Both the position numbers and the translations under genes were made by a program. Under the pieces are notes generated by a model. The model searched no databases, was not told the origin of the DNA, and saw only the letters and a list, made by a program, of their open reading frames with translations. From Weeksellaceae bacterium (GTDB lineage Bacteria; Bacteroidota; Bacteroidia; Flavobacteriales; Weeksellaceae), in contig JAQVDG010000110.1 in assembly GCA_028698395.1 (NCBI GenBank), forward strand, positions 1 through 6,802: a stretch of 6,802 nucleotides of DNA. Direction: 5' to 3'. Positions 5,374 through 6,802 of this stretch are shown here, one piece after another. How positions within the stretch are numbered: the first letter of the stretch is position 1; each line of letters opens with the position of its first letter.

Positions 5374-6802
5374 ATGAATATGAAAAAATACTTTGGTTAT
5401 TTAATGGTAGGGCTTTTAAGTGCGGGCTTTACCTTAATCGGAACGAAGTTCATTTTGGATGAAAACACAAATTCAATTGTAACTTCTGCCTCAGCTGATA
5501 AGGGCGATTCCTCTTTTTCTTTTGTTAATTACAAAGGAAATTATGGTTTTACCGCCCCTGATTTTGTTTCAGCATCTGAAAAAACGGTGAATGCTGTTGT
5601 GAGTATTAATAATTTTTCCAATCCATCGAATCAACCTCAGTCTTTTGACCCGCTTGAATTTTTCTTCGGACCTTCTCAATCACCTCAAAGAAATCCGGAT
5701 TTACCCAGCGGACAAGGTTCCGGTGTTATTATTTCGGCAGATGGTTATATTGTAACCAATAATCATGTTATAAAAAGATCCAATAAAATCGAAGTCGTCC
5801 TGAATGATCAGCGTTCTTATGTGGCGGAATTAGTCGGAACTGACCCCAACACAGATATTGCTTTGCTTAAAATCGAAGAAAAAGGACTTCCTTATTTGAA
5901 ATTCATTGATTCAGATGCAATTAACGTAGGGGATTGGGTTTTGGCTGTTGGAAATCCATTTGGTTTAAATTCAACGGTAACCGCCGGAATTGTTTCAGCA
6001 AAAGGAAGAAGTATTGATATTTTACGAAGAAATGCCAGCAATCCGATTGAGTCTTTTATTCAAACCGATGCCGCTATCAATCCCGGAAACAGTGGAGGAG
6101 CTTTAGTCAATCCAAATGGCGATTTAGTAGGAATTAACACTGCCATTTCTTCTCCGACCGGAACTTACTCCGGTTATGGTTTTGCTGTTCCTTCAAATTT
6201 AGTGAAAAAAGTAGTTGAAGATATTAAACAATACGGTATCGTTCAAAGAGGATTTTTAGGTGTGGAAATTTTTGATTTGAGTAATGAATTTAATGTTAAA
6301 CAATACAATAAAGAAAACAAAACGCAGTATGAAAGTCAGCCGGGCGTACTTATTCAAAGACTGACCGACAACGGAGGTGCGCAAGCTGCCGGATTGGAAA
6401 AAGGAGATATCATCACAGAAATTGACGGACAGAAAATTACAAGTTTCGGTAAACTTTCTTTTGCCATCGGAAGTAAAAATCCGGGCGATAAAGTAGAGGT
6501 CAAAGTGAAACGAAACGGAAAAGAGAAAAAATATAATGTTATTTTACGGGATCAAAAAGGAAACGCAAAAACCCGCTCTATTACTGATTTAAGCGTCAGC
6601 GAGAAATTAGGTGCAGATTTTGAGCCCTTAACCGAACGTCAAAAAATCAGTTTTGGAATTGATTACGGCGTAATGGTGAAAAATTTAGAACCCGGAAGTA
6701 AATTAAATAGTATCGGAATAGGAGAAAGTTACATCATTTTAAAAGTAAACGACAAAGAAGTGAGCAGTCAAAATGAGGTTGAAAAAATCCTTAAAAATCA
6801 TA
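5374..6802 (+). CDS. HtrA/DegP-type serine protease, 3' end outside window
   Basis: 476 codons are visible from ATG 5374; an in-frame ATG at 5380 is an alternative start. A hydrophobic segment at about residues 7-27 (YFGYLMVGLLSAGFTLIGTKF) serves as signal peptide or anchor and places the protein in the envelope. The trypsin-like domain (about 63-290) carries the complete triad: His131 in VTNNHV, Asp161 in TDIALLK and Ser240 in NPGNSGGAL, with the usual VGNPFG and GYGFAVPS motifs. PDZ1 covers about 293-395 (GFLGVEI, GAQAAGLEKGDIITEIDG). PDZ2 starts near 405 and is cut at the window end; by usual family length only a few tens of residues are missing. Such proteases degrade or refold misfolded periplasmic proteins. 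DegP, DegQ and DegS type cannot be separated by sight, though two PDZ domains point to the DegP/DegQ group. It is transcribed divergently from dapF-mltG. Confidence 0.95.
   Translation, partial: MNMKKYFGYLMVGLLSAGFTLIGTKFILDENTNSIVTSASADKGDSSFSFVNYKGNYGFTAPDFVSASEKTVNAVVSINNFSNPSNQPQSFDPLEFFFGPSQSPQRNPDLPSGQGSGVIISADGYIVTNNHVIKRSNKIEVVLNDQRSYVAELVGTDPNTDIALLKIEEKGLPYLKFIDSDAINVGDWVLAVGNPFGLNSTVTAGIVSAKGRSIDILRRNASNPIESFIQTDAAINPGNSGGALVNPNGDLVGINTAISSPTGTYSGYGFAVPSNLVKKVVEDIKQYGIVQRGFLGVEIFDLSNEFNVKQYNKENKTQYESQPGVLIQRLTDNGGAQAAGLEKGDIITEIDGQKITSFGKLSFAIGSKNPGDKVEVKVKRNGKEKKYNVILRDQKGNAKTRSITDLSVSEKLGADFEPLTERQKISFGIDYGVMVKNLEPGSKLNSIGIGESYIILKVNDKEVSSQNEVEKILKNH

Overview
The window looks like a chromosomal segment from a member of the Bacteroidota, most likely class Flavobacteriia. 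The DNA is AT-rich. Shine-Dalgarno-like boxes are missing before the start codons. Promoter-like sequences fit the Bacteroidota pattern (TTTG near -33, TAnnTTTG near -7). The proteins have a flavobacterial style: a 'KYQGAGNDF' DapF, an 'IPNTYNFYW' MltG, and a secreted protein built from 'CSGTP...YQWQSS' Ig-like and GEVED-like domains.

Layout. Bases 1-2831 (minus strand) hold the first 943 codons of a very large secreted modular protein whose C-terminus lies outside the window. It has a signal peptide, two copies of a (YTAAE/NRP beta domain + Ig-like domain) module, a GDGW-type domain, a third, diverged Ig-like domain and the start of a GEVED-like domain. Bases 2832-3375 are non-coding or hold at most one tiny ORF. 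This stretch has a good minus-strand promoter with a dyad over its -33 box, two perfect stem-loops, and a strong intrinsic terminator only about 30 nt before the big gene's ATG. It therefore reads either as a ~250-nt independent small transcript or as an attenuator-like leader. Bases 3376-4401 encode an MltG endolytic transglycosylase and 4411-5202 encode DapF, diaminopimelate epimerase. The two form a 9-bp-spaced minus-strand operon. Bases 5203-5373 are a divergent promoter region, and 5374-6802 (plus strand) is a nearly complete HtrA/DegP-type serine protease cut off by the window end.

How the genes fit together. DapF makes meso-diaminopimelate for lysine and peptidoglycan, MltG cuts nascent glycan strands, and the divergent HtrA handles envelope protein quality control. 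This is a cell-envelope housekeeping cluster. The adhesin-like gene downstream is accessory in character and probably separately controlled. No mobile element, CRISPR array, tRNA or rRNA was recognised. The least explained element is the structured 2861-3159 region.
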